A program made the translations under genes and the position numbers. A stretch of DNA of 64,000 bases, taken from positions 22,794,955-22,858,954 of the forward strand of contig NC_088305.1 of NCBI RefSeq assembly GCF_032854445.1, written 5' to 3'. This document shows positions 1-11,959 of the stretch, piece by piece. The notes under the pieces were generated by a model. The model saw nothing but the letters and a program-made list of their open reading frames with translations, was not told where the DNA came from and ran no database searches. Position 1 is the stretch's first letter. Every line of letters starts with the position of its first letter. This DNA is from Liolophura sinensis. Its lineage: Eukaryota > Mollusca > Polyplacophora > Chitonida > Chitonidae.

Positions 1-630
1 GAGTATTTTTATTTGTTACCTCCCTTGTTTTAGTTGCTCTAACAGGCCGTTTGAGTACCTTTCACCTAATCTATAAAACACATCTAAGGTGACTTTAAAT
101 GTTTTCGTAAGTCGTAATGTTTAATTCACGTGTTAAAGGTAAGAAAGATGCAAATGACATGTAAACCTTAAAACATAACATGGAATTATTCGGCTGTGTA
201 CATTTTACATTGAAACTGTGAAATATATTAAAAAAAATATATTTTGTCGGTCGAACGTGAATGAACAAACTACTGATAATCTGTGTAATTCAATGTATTT
301 GATGTTATATAGTCTTAGTGACAGACAAGCGTGAACTTTTGCTATAAAGCAATGCGAATATTTGCGATTCTGATTATAAAATGATACACATCTGAAAACT
401 CCGTAATAAACGAATATCTGTATAGTCTGGTCAAAGTACATACTGTTTTGTGTGAACTTTACGGCCAGTGAAGCGTCTGGAAGTGGAATAAGTGAAAGTA
501 TAAAAAACAATAGCGATATAAAATACCATTAAATCAGTCAATCTTACTGGCTAATATTTCTTCCTCTTTCCTGCGTGCGTAAGATTTTTCTTACCACACG
601 GTGTTAGACCATCAAAAAATGTGTACCTCC

Positions 631-800
631 CTGGCCGCGGGTGTTGGCGCAATGACCCAGGAGCCTCACACCAATGTAGTGTGCTGGCCTCCTCTCTAGT
701 TTTACGTGAGAGGTGGCCTCCTCTCTAGTTTTACGTGAGAGGTCTGATTGAAACTTGCAGATGGTTGTGAGTTTTCCTCGGGCGCAGCCAGATTTTCTCT
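631..800 (+). repeat. Decayed SINE-A remnant with 29-bp tandem duplication
   Basis: The text around the motif AATGACCCAGGAGCCTC and the later TTTTCCTCGGGC-like stretch matches the body of the abundant SINE, without an intact head or tail. A 29-base unit is duplicated head to tail at 685-713 and 714-742. The homologous remnant at 14728-14885 has a single unit, so the duplication is younger than the A/A' split. Confidence 0.6.
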
Positions 801-1577
801 CACCATATTACTCTTTAGAAAAACACTAATATCATTAAATAAAATATTTACTCCATTTAAGAAAGCCATGTGATGATTTTACTTGTTAAACAGAATAGTT
901 GGGCAGACGATAACGTTTATCAAACAGTTCTTGTAGGAGTCAGGCAAACTTCTCGTTTTCACCACACAGAAATATCCGTGTTAGGACAATGATGCAGAGC
1001 ATACAGGAAGTCAATGGATAAAATAAAGTTTTAATTGAATAATAAGGATGCAAAGGAAATAAAAATACTGACAAAAAAAATAAACGTCCGATCTGGGATT
1101 TAGCGGGCTCTCTTCGAATCATGGTGTGGTCCAAGGTGAATTCATTGTGAGGCGTGGTTGAGGGTGGGGGGTGGGGGGGGGGCTAGGGTAAGAGGGATTG
1201 GATGTTTTATTCAGGGAGCTAGCAGGGTTTATCGGTCAAGTCGCGTGCGATAGGTTGGACCAGAAGTTCATTACCTAGAAGTATGCAACACAGTACACAT
1301 GTTACGTCATCTGTAGAGCTCTAGCCACCTGGTGGAGAAATAAGCCAACCTATTAGATGGAAATTGTGAACTGAATCATGGGAAATCTTATTGTAAAGGG
1401 CTACTACAAGGACTGGCCGCACCATGAAACCGAAACTCTGTATTTAAAAACTACAATTCCGTTCATTCTTGTGTGCAATTAAGAGCCCATTGAGTATTTT
1501 TATATTTCCAAGCAACTCTAAAATAATTACTGTAAAAAGCATTGATGTCCTTTTACAAGACTCCTCAGTTACAAGAA

Positions 1578-1849
1578 GGGGGCCTCCGTGGCTCAGTTGG
1601 TTAGCGCGCTAGCGCAGCGTAATGACCCAGGAGTCTCTCACCAATGCGGTCGCTGTGAGTTCAAGTCCAGCTCATGCTGGCTTCCTCTCCGGCCGTACGT
1701 GGGAAGGTCTGTCGACAACCTGCGGATGGTCGTGGGTTTCCCCGGGCTCTGCCCGGTTTCCACCCACCATAATGCTGGCCGCCGTCGTATAAGTGAAATA
1801 TTCTTGAGTACGGCGTAAAACACCAATCAAATCAAATCAAATCAAATCA
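1578..1849 (+). repeat. Full-length tRNA-derived SINE (family SINE-A)
   Basis: It begins GGGGCCTCCGTGGCTCAG. It carries Pol III A-box-like (TGGCTCAGTTGGTTAGCG) and B-box-like (GAGTTCAAGTCC) motifs. Then come the family core (GCGGATGGTCGTGGGTTTCC), the conserved 3' domain ending GTACGGCGTAAAACACC, and a TCAAA-repeat tail. TTACAAGA flanks it on both sides as a short target-site duplication. The matching place in copy A' (15528-15559) is an empty site. Confidence 0.92.
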
Positions 1850-2884
1850 TTTACAAGACTCCTCATTTATAACACAAAGAATTATTACAGATTATAAAGT
1901 CACAGGATAGCTGCTGAAAAAGCTCACAGTGGGTAGGCTTAACGCATGGACTCGGTCATGTTTTGCAGGGCATGTCAATACATAATCCCGGCAGGTATTT
2001 ACGGCATGATGTCACACGGCCAGGGTTCCGTGGTCGACAAGATAGGCTGAAGGTCCAACTTTAATAGGGTTTTTTAATGGAACTAGTTCAAATATTTTTT
2101 TAATGTACTTAACATACTAACATATCATAAGTATTGTGTTTAGGGAACATTCAGTGTGAAAATAAAGTCGCTGGAATTCTCGTTTAACAGACACACCTGT
2201 GAACAGCCATCATGAGGTGGGATTCAAATCACCCCAAAAGTAATGTTATCGGTGCGGTCAAGTATGAGGATGAAACTTATTTTACCTGTTCCTCTTAGCA
2301 ATCTTATCATTAAAGGTGAGTTCCCAGCTAATGCGCAATGCCGTCTAAAAACGGTATAATTACTGCTAATTATGACTTTTATCGGTCATGTCACGTGCAA
2401 GGATGATTTTTTTCACCTAAAGATACCTTCCGATTTAGAGGTTTTATAGTACTAATTCTTATGTTCCAATTACATGGTCAAATGCACTTTGGAATGGATC
2501 AAATGTTAGCATTTGTGATAAATTATCAGAAAACGAGAGTATCGGTCACGGTTTAGTACAAAGAAGGCGCTTATTTTATAGGCTCTTCATGTAAATTTTA
2601 TCATTAAAATCCTGTTCTAGAGCCCCAAATTAATGCATTAAGTCATTTAAGAACGGCTTAGTTACTGCTAATTAGGACTTTTATCGGTCATGTAGCGTAA
2701 CTGTGATTCTTTAACAAAAGATAGCTTAAGATATACTCATTATAAAACATAATAATTATCATGCACACATGCGCTTAAAGGTCAACATGTGGTCTCAGTT
2801 AACCCTAAACAAGAGTCTTCGTCACGGTTGAGTAGGAAGAAGAAACTTTATGCGTTCATTTTTGACAACCTTGTCACTGGTCAC

Positions 2885-3070
2885 CAACCCGGCTAGCACA
2901 GTTGATAGAGCGTCCGCTTCCGGAGCGGTAGATTTAGGGTCAGTCTAGTCACACCACAGAGTTTAAAAGAGGAAGCTACAGCTTCCTCGCCTGGCGTTCA
3001 GCATGAAGGGGAGGATGCAACTACTGGTTGACCCGTATCAGTATAATGGCTCGGGTGGGGAAAACTTCGT
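2885..3070 (+). repeat. 5' part of a second SINE family (SINE-B)
   Basis: A tRNA-like head (CTAGCACAGTTGATAGAGCG, then TCCGGAGCGGTAGAT) is followed by a body ending near TATCAGTATAATGGCTCGGG. The same sequence is at 16583-16765 (copy A') and, full length on the minus strand, at 57722-58070. The 3' domain seen in that full copy is missing here. Confidence 0.8.
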
Positions 3071-3384
3071 TCAGCTTGAAAAATAATGTCAAAATTTCGA
3101 GAAAACAAAGTAAAATTTTGAGAAATAAAGTAAATAGTTGGATAAAAGTGTCGAGGAAAGAAAGAAGAGTGGCCTTCGTCAGGCTTTTTCTTAACTGCTG
3201 TCTCTGAGGTCGGACATGGTTGGTTCCGTGGTTCCATTTGGGCCTCTGACATACGGGTACATTTTAAAGGTACTACTTAAACTTTGTTATGAGTAAGTAA
3301 AACCTCGACCTAGATGGAGAGACGTGAAAAATGCCATCATACTTTTCTTCCTTGAGAAAATTTATTTAAAATGATATCACAGAT

Positions 3385-3530
3385 TTTCTCTAATGTCACA
3401 ATTTTCCCTAATATCACAGTTTTTTCCCTAATATCTCAGTTTTTCCCTAATATCACAATTTTCCCCTAATACCACAATTTTCTCTAATATCACAATTTTC
3501 CCCTAATATTACAATTTTCCCTAATACCCG
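3385..3530. repeat. Short tandem repeat, 18-19 bp unit
   Basis: About eight degenerate copies of CTAATATCACAATTTTCCC lie head to tail, with variants such as TTTTTCC and ACCACAA. The array is shared with 17085-17228 in copy A' and so predates the duplication. Confidence 0.85.
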
Positions 3531-4834
3531 ATTTATTTTGCATTTATGATTTATTGTGATTGTTTCACTTTCAGATATACGACAAACGCAAGAAATTGAA
3601 TTTAACATCATTTGTTTCTTTCGTCTCATAATGTGCATAACTATGTATGGAGGGATGGAACAAATGCCGCGGGGTTATAATTTTATGTCAAGCCATCCAA
3701 ATTCTGTATCAATGTATTATCAGTGCGATGACGTATTTATACATTAATTATTGTCATTCCAATAAGTGGTGTTCTTCTTGGTGATCTAAATAAGTGTAAA
3801 ATGGGGATAATAAACAGGAAGTGAAAGAAATTGAAAAATGAGAACAAATGACACAGTGAAATAGTTACATCCGGTGTTATTGGCTCAGCAAGTCTTTTTT
3901 TAACGCCTATGGCAGCTTAATGGAAATATGGAATAAAACATATACTTACCTGACGCCTAAAGGCAAAAAAGTGTGGACAACCGGGAAATGACGACGGATA
4001 TAATAGTTTAAGTATGGTGCACATTTGCCATGGTTGACTGGATACCCAATTGTCGCGACCCAGTCAAGATGTTAAGCCTTTAAAGACAAGGACAAACCCG
4101 CTGAGCTCGTGTCAGTCGAGATTGTCGAATGTTCAACTGGTCAAACACGCATTACAATTTATTAATATCATAATAGAACGCAGACTATAAAACACAGGAA
4201 ACCTGCTAGGTATTTGTCGTAAATCTCTTGTCGTTCACCCCGGGCACTCCGGCTCTCTCCACCCATCAAACTGATTGCTGTCACATGAAGGAAAAAATCT
4301 TGAACTCAGCGTTACCCAATCAATAAGACAACATGTGGTATCTTTTGTTTTGTATTTCTTTGCCGCCGTCGTATAAGTAAAACAAATAATGTAATAAACA
4401 GTATTTATAAACTGGTTTTTATTTGATTGGTGTTTTACGCCACACTCAGTAATAAATTGTCTGCGCATATATCTGCACAGAGAAAGTCGACTAGCTGTTA
4501 ACATTTTGCGCATAAGTACATCAGATGGTGGATAAATATTTTAATTTATGCATCACTACAGATGAAAAGCTGGTTCGGTAATCATGGTGTGGAAGAATTA
4601 CATTGATATCAATAGAGAATTTGCAGATCTTTTGGCTCCATGAGGGTACTTAAAAAAAGCAAATAAAAGAAGAAAAACATATGTACAATATATAATAAGG
4701 AATACCATTTTTGTCATATGCAGAACCCTTTTAAGCAGTCTATATGAAACATGACAAGGTCTGTATTGATATTAGATCTAACACAATAGTATGCAACGAC
4801 TTGAACCACCTGAGTGGCCATCTATTAGTGTAGG

Positions 4835-4930
4835 GTGGAATGGGATTCGAACCCACGAACACAAAATTTTAAGACCTTCCCATATCTCAAAGAGCTAGCG
4901 GGAAGATCGTACAATCTTTTCCTTTTAGAC
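4835..4930 (-). repeat. tRNA-like SINE remnant
   Basis: On the minus strand a B-box-like GGGTTCGAATCCCATTCC is recognisable. No cloverleaf with paired acceptor ends can be built, so this is a tRNA-derived repeat remnant and not a tRNA gene. It has a counterpart at about 18530-18610. Confidence 0.45.
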
Positions 4931-5429
4931 GACTTTAAACGTTTGTTTTTACATCAATTCTTTATCTAACAGACCATAAGAATGTAATATAAGAAGAGTA
5001 CATACGTTTCTTAACAACTTGAAATTTATGACTATTATTATTTTTTAATTATTATTTATTACTGTTTCGCTCTTCACCTTCATTCCAAATACGCCAAATG
5101 TTGCCAGTGTGAAAAAAGGCAAATTGGCGCCACCAGTGCTCTTAGGCACAAATACATGTATGACAGGCAAAAGTTTGTATTAAGGTGAACTGGCGGGCCT
5201 ATTTTGTGGCATTCTGATTACGAACAGTTTGGATATCCCGAAGCCTGGTTATGCCAGTGTGACAGAAATTGTATGATCTACTGTCAGACTTCCCTAGATT
5301 ATGTGTATGCTTTCATTCTACTCAGATTTACTTTCCTTCACAACTAATCATCGACCCAGACGCTGTCCGTAATCTTACACACCCAGTGTATGCTCATGTA
5401 GTAGCGTATGTAGAATACAAAGTATTGAC

Positions 5430-5945
5430 GTCGTACAAGTGAAATGTTCTTGAGTACGGCGTAAAATACAAATGAAATAAGTGAATAAAGTTTAACGAAA
5501 GGTGTGTGGTTGGAGGCCGTCGTGCAGTTTGTGACAAACACCGCTTCTTGGTCATTTCATGTGGCCTTATATAAAGGTTAGAGATACCTTGATTTCAATC
5601 ATATTCCACTGAACAAAGTCTTTGAGCTCGGAGTTTGAACTGTTTTTTGGACACTTCGCTCACTACTCAAATCGACAAAGCCTAGTTCCTTTGCATTGTT
5701 TTGCTGTAACTGTTCATTGAATGTGATGACAACATAACATTTGAGTAATTCTAGGCCAGTGACGTCTTGTAAACATATAATGGACATCACTACTTTTTGT
5801 ACATAATTGTGCTCAGTCTCTGGTGCTAAGGGACGTTGCTTCTATATAAGTATTTACATGAACAGTTAAAATAAATCCTAATAAACAGAGGTAAACCGAC
5901 AAGGGGTCGTTTGTCAACCATTGCGCGTGGCCATTTGCAAACTAT
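5430..5945. repeat. SINE-A tail plus interspersed repeat, copy 1 of 3
   Basis: It opens with a SINE-A 3' end (GTACGGCGTAAAATAC) and continues into about 450 bases that recur at 19120-19650 (close copy in A') and at 9030-9570 (much more diverged, same orientation). A short open frame at 5949-6101 follows with a hydrophobic start, but its counterpart in A' is disrupted and I do not call it a gene. Confidence 0.7.
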
Positions 5946-7069
5946 CATATGCCGTCGCTGTTCTGGCTTTACTTTCTGTGGTGTACTTTCCTTTACAGCG
6001 AGTTAAAACTCAAAGAACAACATGTAGAAAAACTCCGTCAGTGGTTTGTTCCGGAGAATCAAGTTGCCTATACCCATCAAAAAGACCACCGTCGTTTATA
6101 GGTGGGATGGTCGTAATGTGATAAATCCATATCAAAGAAATTGACGAATAAAATATTCTTCTCCAAAACTTTTAGAACAGTGGTTGTTTGTGTTAAGCTA
6201 GCATTGTTTGATTTTCCCATTCACCATTTCCTACAGAAAAGCAGTCAGGTGTAAAATCGGACCATTTGACATACATGGCCGGCACCCAAAGCCTTTAAGC
6301 GGAAATGAAATATACCAGACACTGGTAAACTTTTAAATTTAAATATATTTTATATTTAATTCTAGAGATTGACTAACAGAGATTTTTAACAGCACATCTG
6401 TGGCACAAAGATTTTGCAATCAGTGGATATGTTTGTGTTGAGCAGTATTATATGTCCACAAATACACTGAGCCACTACAAAGCAAGGCTATAAATAGATT
6501 TATACACCATTTAGGGTTTCGGTTTCTAAACCAACTTGGCTTGACATTTGCAAAGGGAATAAAATGAAAATATATGCTCTAGATTGTACTTTACGCCCCG
6601 AAGTAAGCTGAACAAATTTAATGCCTGACTTATTGTTTCGGAGAGCCATTACGTGCGCAAACTGATAGCAGAGTACCCAGTGAAGCTCTATAGCAATTTT
6701 ACATTTTTAGTGGATAGTTCCTGAAAATCTATAATTGACTCTAATGATGGTTGACATGCGTCGCGTGACACACAAACAGTTCTCTAAACGTGTTATTACC
6801 GTATCTTTGTGTAGGCGTCATGCATTTTACTAATCTGGAAAAGTTACGGTACATAAATGTGACCGGGAGATTCGGTACACTTTCCTTGCTTTAGACACGT
6901 TTGGGCTTTTCAAAAAAAATTATCACGAGAATGTGTATTTGAATATGTATGTTGATGCTTTGGCCGATGTACATTTAATTCTGTAGTCTGCTCCTTTTGC
7001 AAAATATAGTTATAATGTGTATTTTAGCACTGTATTTGACTGTAGTTTGACGTGTAAGCAACTGTAGAA

Positions 7070-7135
7070 ACAGCGAGAGTTGGATTCGAACTCTTACCTA
7101 GTTGGGCAAGTGCATTTTCGCTGAGGGATAATAAC
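7070..7135 (-). repeat. tRNA-like SINE remnant
   Basis: The minus strand holds a B-box-like GAGTTCGAATCCAACTCTCG beside GCCCAACTAGGTAAG, without a foldable complete tRNA. The counterpart is at 20755-20815. Confidence 0.4.
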
Positions 7136-7451
7136 GGATTAGTGGATATGGCTAGAATAATTGCGAATTAAAGTTTAAAAAAAGATATGTATAAAACTGC
7201 TTTCGTTTATTTTCATGTTTTATTTATTTTCGTGTTTTCTTGATTATTTATTTTAATCTATTTTTTTTAAGAAATATAGATGCGTATAAATGGTTGAGTT
7301 CTGTTGTGGAGAAACGACGAACAACAGTTGACTCTTCCACATAAACGTGTTTGTAGTAATGTAGCCATTGTCGATTTTTTTCAAGAATCGCGCGATGTCA
7401 TCTCCAACAAATAATAAAAAAAAAACGTTACATCACAATGGATACTCTTTC

Positions 7452-7605
7452 ATGCCCGGGGGGAACCCACAACCATCCGCAGGTTGCTGGAAGACCAACC
7501 CAAGTATCAACGCAGAGGAAGCCATTATGAGTTGGATTGAACCTACAGAAGTGATGACAGGCTCCCGGGTTATTGTACTACGCTAGCAAGCTAAGCACCA
7601 GGCCA
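7452..7605 (-). repeat. Decayed SINE-A, minus strand
   Basis: On the minus strand it reads through the SINE-A head and core in order: GCTAGCGTAGTACAATAACC, the CATAATGGCTTCCTC region, GCAACCTGCGGATGGTTG and GGTTCCCCCCGGG. It lacks the 3' domain. The counterpart in A' is 21121-21266. Confidence 0.7.
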
Positions 7606-7686
7606 GAGACTGAGATTTTAGGTATAAGGTGATTTTGTTAAAGAGAAACATAAGCAGAGCTTATTGTTTGGACTTTTTGCGTCCCC

Positions 7687-7886
7687 NNNNNNNNNNNNNN
7701 NNNNNNNNNNNNNNNNNNNNNNNNNNNNNNNNNNNNNNNNNNNNNNNNNNNNNNNNNNNNNNNNNNNNNNNNNNNNNNNNNNNNNNNNNNNNNNNNNNNN
7801 NNNNNNNNNNNNNNNNNNNNNNNNNNNNNNNNNNNNNNNNNNNNNNNNNNNNNNNNNNNNNNNNNNNNNNNNNNNNNNNNNNNNNN
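7687..7886. other. Assembly gap of 200 N
   Basis: Exactly 200 undetermined bases. The identical length of the second gap (28747-28946) suggests a fixed placeholder of unknown true size. Inverted repeats lie on its two sides (7618-7686 and 8790-8850), which is a common reason for an assembly break. Confidence 0.99.
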
Positions 7887-8345
7887 GGGGAATATGAGAA
7901 CAGAAGAACCCGTGTGGTAACGGGAGAGATGTGATAGCTGAATACACGGTGTGGTGACAGAGGAGATGTGATAACTGAATAACCGGTGTGGTGACGGGGG
8001 AGATATCATAATGTAATAACCGGTGTAGTGACGAGCGAGATGGGACAACTGAATACACCATGTGGTGACGGGAGGGATGTGACAACTGAATACATGGTGT
8101 GGTGACAGAGGAGACATGGCCATTAGGTACACGGTATGATGACCATAGAGATATGACAACTGAATACACCGTGTGGTAATGGGAGAGATTTGACAACTGA
8201 ATACATGGTGTGGTGACAGAGGAGACATGGCCATTAGGTACACGGTATGATGACCATAGAGATATGACAACTGAATACACCGTGTGGTAATGGGAGAGAT
8301 TTGACAAGTAAATATACTTTCCGGTGACAAGGGATATGTTGCAGC
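7887..8345 (-). repeat. 37-bp minisatellite, inverted relative to 22840-24545
   Basis: About twelve units of the type GGTGTGGTGACGGGAGAGAT followed by a short ATGACAACTGAATACAC part. Read on the minus strand, it is the same minisatellite as at 22840-24545. A block of about three units (8074-8188) is repeated directly after itself, giving a higher-order unit of about 111-114 bp. Confidence 0.88.
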
Positions 8346-8399
8346 GGAATACACGTGTCAGTCCTGCAGTGAAATATGCTTTCACGTGCTCAGTGTCAG

Positions 8400-8850
8400 G
8401 TTTTCTTCTTGTGCTAATCTGAACGCCTACACATAAGAGATATATCCCTGAGGATAAACAAAAAACCAGCAGTGAAAATAAGTACTGGTTTATATAAAAA
8501 ATAATATACCTCAAATCAGTAAATTTATCTTATTATCTAGTGCTTGCAGTCAACTACTTACTCACTGATCGGTATAAAAACGCAAAAATCTAATATTATA
8601 TATAAAATAGGTCCGATGGTAATTTAATAGGAGAATGAAGTACACAAGATCACAACATTTTGTCAAATGCACAATAACTAACAGGATGAATATCTTCACA
8701 GATTTAACAAATCTGGTAATTAGTTACCGAAAATCTGACGGTAATGCATTAACCACAGAAACCTAAAAACTGGTGAACCATTAGCTTGCCCGGGAAGCAA
8801 AAAGTCCAAACAAAAAGCTCTACTTACCTTTCTCTTAACCATGTTATATC
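8400..8850 (-). repeat. Inverted diverged copy of about 21370-21900
   Basis: Read on the minus strand, this follows 21370-21900. It includes the stretch GCAGAGCTTTTTGTTTGGAC, the ACCAGTTTTTAGGT region and the later TATCCTCAGGGATATATCTC region. Divergence is much greater than between A and A', so this inversion is older. It forms an inverted repeat with 7618-7686 across the gap. Confidence 0.75.
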
Positions 8851-8870
8851 GTGCCTAAAATCCCACTGTG

Positions 8871-9088
8871 TGTTCTGGTTGTTAGCGTGTTAGCGCCGCA
8901 CTATAATCCAGCAGCCTGTCAACTCGCTTTGAGATCAAACCCAACTCATGCTGGCTTCCTTTCCGGTAATACGTAGATAGGTCTCCCAGATTCTGCCGGT
9001 TTCCTCCCACCATAATGCTGGCCGCCGTCGTATAAGTGAAATATTCTTGAAAAGGGCGTAAAACACCAATCAAATAAGTGAATAAATC
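8871..9088 (+). repeat. SINE-A copy, degenerate
   Basis: Head, core and 3' domain of SINE-A are all present, but the head is mutated, part of the core (GCAACCTGCGGATGG) is missing, and the 3' domain reads GAAAAGGGCGTAAAACACC. It is followed by TCAAATAAGTGAATAAAT. Confidence 0.85.
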
Positions 9089-9570
9089 ACAGCGTAAGCT
9101 CTAAAGTTTAACAAGAGGTTTGTGCCTCGGGGCCTTAGAGTGGTTAGCGGCTGTTCGTGGTTCCGTCATGTGGCCTTAAATGAAGCTTTGAGATACCTTG
9201 ACTTCCTCCGTATTCCACTGAACACTGAGCTAAGTCCTTGAGCCGGAAATTTGACTGTGGATTTGAGCTGTGATTGAATACTTCACCTACTAACCTCCCG
9301 AGGCCTGATTCCTTTGTATTGTATTCATGTTACTGTTCATTAAATGTGACGAGAATACAGCATTTGAGCTATTCTAGGCGACGTCTAGCAAACATCTAAT
9401 GTGCGTAAAACCACTGTATTTTTATACAATTCTGCTCAATATCTGGCGAAGGAGACGTCTGTGTTGTTACTCTTTAGGTATTCACATGAATAATGAACCG
9501 GGGTAAGTTCATTACAAGAGGTCGTATGTCACCGGTTACGAGTGGCCATTTGGAAATTAATTTTAGAATT
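9089..9570. repeat. Interspersed repeat, diverged third copy
   Basis: It is homologous to 5486-5945 and 19180-19650 in the same orientation. Landmarks are TCATGTGGCCTTA, TTGAGATACCTTGACTTC and TATTCCACTGAACACTGAGC. As in the other two copies, it directly follows a SINE-A tail, so SINE tail and repeat have travelled together. No coding potential is seen. Confidence 0.65.
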
Positions 9571-10340
9571 TGTGGCTGATTTCAACTTTCTTGGCCTTAT
9601 CCTCAGCAAAAATCTGCCATGAACGCCACATATTTCATACTTTTAAAATAAAAGTTCACGTTATAAAGAAACTATAAAACATATGGAGTAGTTAATGAAA
9701 AAAAAAATCAACTACTGACACTAAATCTGTTGCATAGTTACCTAGCAATTCGCATTATGACGTGTGGATAGGGGATTTTCGACCCACCTCTTGTTAGATA
9801 TCGTCTTTGCATAATAATACCAGGATGTGAATGAAGCGTGTCTAGAAAAATTGTCTGATTGTATAAATTCAGGTTGAACGCATTTGTTAGCTGAAAAGGT
9901 CAAATTCTAGTGCACATATATTTATTAAAGGTGTGTCACATCCTCATTTATAACATTATTACACGAAGACAATTTATACCGGGAGATGGTCCAAAATACC
10001 CGCTATACAAAAATTACTTTTAAGTGTCCTTTACTCTTCAACGAAAAATTGAAAAAAAAGCTATTGAGGCCCACATTTACAACTAACTTTTTGCACTCTG
10101 AAGTCTATGTAACTTTAATGTTTTCTCCAGCTTTAACGTCCGACAAGCTTGGCTAACTTGAAGCTAATTAATCCTTGCTTTTTTCAAGCCGGTATCCGGT
10201 CAACCATGGAAACTCTACATTGTACTAACACTGTAATATCTGTCGTTATTTCGCGCTTGTCCACACCTTTTTTCGCCTTTATGCTTCATGTAAATCTCTC
10301 TTTTATTCTGATTTTTTCCGTTAAGCTGCCATCGGCGTTA

Positions 10341-10600
10341 TATTTATTTGTTTATTTGAATGGCGTTTTACGACCTGCTCATAAATTTTTACTTATACGA
10401 CGGTGGCCAGCATTATGGTGAGAGGAAATCGGGCAGAGCCCGGGGAAAACCCATGAGACATCCACAGGCTGCTGGCAGACATCCCCACGTACGGCCGGAG
10501 AGGAAGCCAGCTCGAGCTGGGCTTCAACTCACGGCGAACGCACTGGTGAAAGGCTCCTGGGTCATGACACCGCTCTGGCGTGCGGATAGACGGGGAGACC
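10341..10600 (-). repeat. SINE-A copy, minus strand
   Basis: It runs on the minus strand from a tRNA-like head near 10600 through GAGTTGAAGCCCAGCTCGAG, the core (GGGTTTTCCCCGGGCTCTGC) and the GCCACCGTCGTATAAGTAAA-type 3' domain to an AAATAAACAAATA tail. A 14-C run follows at 10609-10622. Confidence 0.85.
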
Positions 10601-10801
10601 CTGCCCTCCCCCCCCCCCCCCCATCGGCGTTAAACGCACTTTACTTAAAGGTGAAGAAAACATAAAAAAGTTCAAATGAAAGAGTGCGAAAAGTTATTCC
10701 TAAATGTGGTCTTCAATATTTTTTTCCGATTTTTCTTTATGGAGAACAAGACACTTTGTCGGACGTTAAAGCTGGAGAAAACATTAAAGTTAGGGGCTTC
10801 A

Positions 10802-11068
10802 GGGGCCTCGTGGCTCAGTCGGTTAGCGTGCTAGCGCAGCGTAATGACGCAGAAGTCTGTCACCAATGCGGTCGCTTTGAGTTCAAGTCCAGCTCATGCT
10901 GCCCTCCTCTCCGGCCGTACGTGGGAAGGTCTGCCAGCAGCCTGCGGATGGTCGTTGGTTTCCCCCGGGCTCTGCCCGGTTTCCTCCTACCATAATGCTC
11001 GCCGCCGTCGTATAAGTGAAATATTCTTGAGTACGGCGTAAAACACCAATTAAATAAATAATTAAATA
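10802..11068 (+). repeat. SINE-A copy inserted in a fold-back arm
   Basis: A nearly complete SINE-A: GGGGCCTCGTGGCTCAGTCG head, GAGTTCAAGTCCAGCTC B-box region, core, and 3' domain GTACGGCGTAAAACACC with a TAAATAAATAATTAAATA tail. It interrupts an inverted arm whose uninterrupted form is at 9985-10145, which shows the pre-insertion sequence. Confidence 0.92.
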
Positions 11069-11959
11069 CATAGACCTCAGAGTGCAAAAAGTTAGTTGTA
11101 AATGTGGGCCTCAATAGCTATTTTTTCAATTTTTCGGTGAAGGGTGAAAGACACTTTAAAGTAATTTTTGTATGGTGGGTATTAGGAACCACCTTTTGGT
11201 ATTTATAGTCTTTGCGTAATAACGTCATAAATCAGGATGTAACACAGGTTTAATACGTATTTTTGCTCTACAATTTGTTCTTTTCAGCTAACAAATGTAT
11301 TAAACGTCATCTGGGATCATATTTATATTTTTAATATGTTCATAAATATTATCATAATTTAGGTTAAATGTATTTTTAACAAATTTACATTCAAATAAAT
11401 TTATTAGACAAACATTGCATCTTTATTTAGAACATTATTATGCAACAACGATAAATATCAAAAGCTGGTCCCAAATACCCACCATACAAAAATATTTTCA
11501 AATACCCTTTTCTCTTGAAAAGATCCAAAAAAATATTAAAGACCATATTCGCAAATAAGTTTTGAAGCTCTTTCATCTGATTTGGGCATCATTTTTATGT
11601 TTTCTTCTCCTTCAACATCGTTGAGCAAAAAACCAGTCCACTGTCCAGTAAACTGTTTACCAAACTGTTTAGAAAAATGAAATGAACACGTGGTTTTCTT
11701 AAATGTAGTATATATATTTATACACTGATATTGGTCGTTTCCTATACTATAAGGGCATTTCTTACACGACGGCAGTCAGCAGTATGAACGGAGAAGACCA
11801 TACGCTGACGACTGGAAGACCTTCCTGCTTACGATTAGAGACTAAGCCAGCGTGAACTGGACGAAATCACGGTGAGTGAGGGTCCTGGGTGACTGTGCAC
11901 GAAGGTTAACGCCCTCAATCACCGAGGCCCCGAGTTACACGTACTTTTTTTTTGTTTCC

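Larger units (their letters stand above)
1..7686. repeat. Segmental duplication copy A
   Basis: The segment aligns by eye, in the same orientation, with 14084-21420 and differs by scattered substitutions and small indels. Position 1 corresponds to about 14084, and the end of A (position 7686) corresponds to about 21420. Differences include a SINE at 1578-1849 present only here, about 115 bases around 1083-1200 missing from the other copy, and a 29-bp internal duplication at 685-742. I see no convincing exon in it. It is old transposon and SINE debris plus AT-rich DNA. It stops at a 200-N gap, so a failure to merge two haplotypes is as plausible as a real duplication. Confidence 0.85.
9940..11640. 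repeat. Nested fold-back repeat cluster
   Basis: The same about 200-bp sequence occurs four times in alternating orientation: forward at about 9940-10145, inverted and diverged at about 10640-10770, inverted at about 10757-11180 (split by a SINE), and forward again at about 11440-11640. A landmark is TTTTCTCCAGCTTTAACGTC near 10121 and its reverse complement near 10764. SINE-A elements occupy the loops. No open frame or transposase is seen, so it may be a non-autonomous fold-back element or a local rearrangement. Confidence 0.65.

Noticed and set aside
1588-1818. Open frames inside SINE-A copies (also at 10684-11114 and 23837-24096)
   Set aside because: SINEs do not encode protein, and the frames only reflect the GC-rich SINE body.
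5949-6101. A 50-codon open frame with a hydrophobic start (MPSLFWLYFLWCTFLY...)
   Set aside because: Its counterpart in A' (about 19652) has a frame change and stops, the diverged third copy lacks it, and no splice sites or family match are seen.
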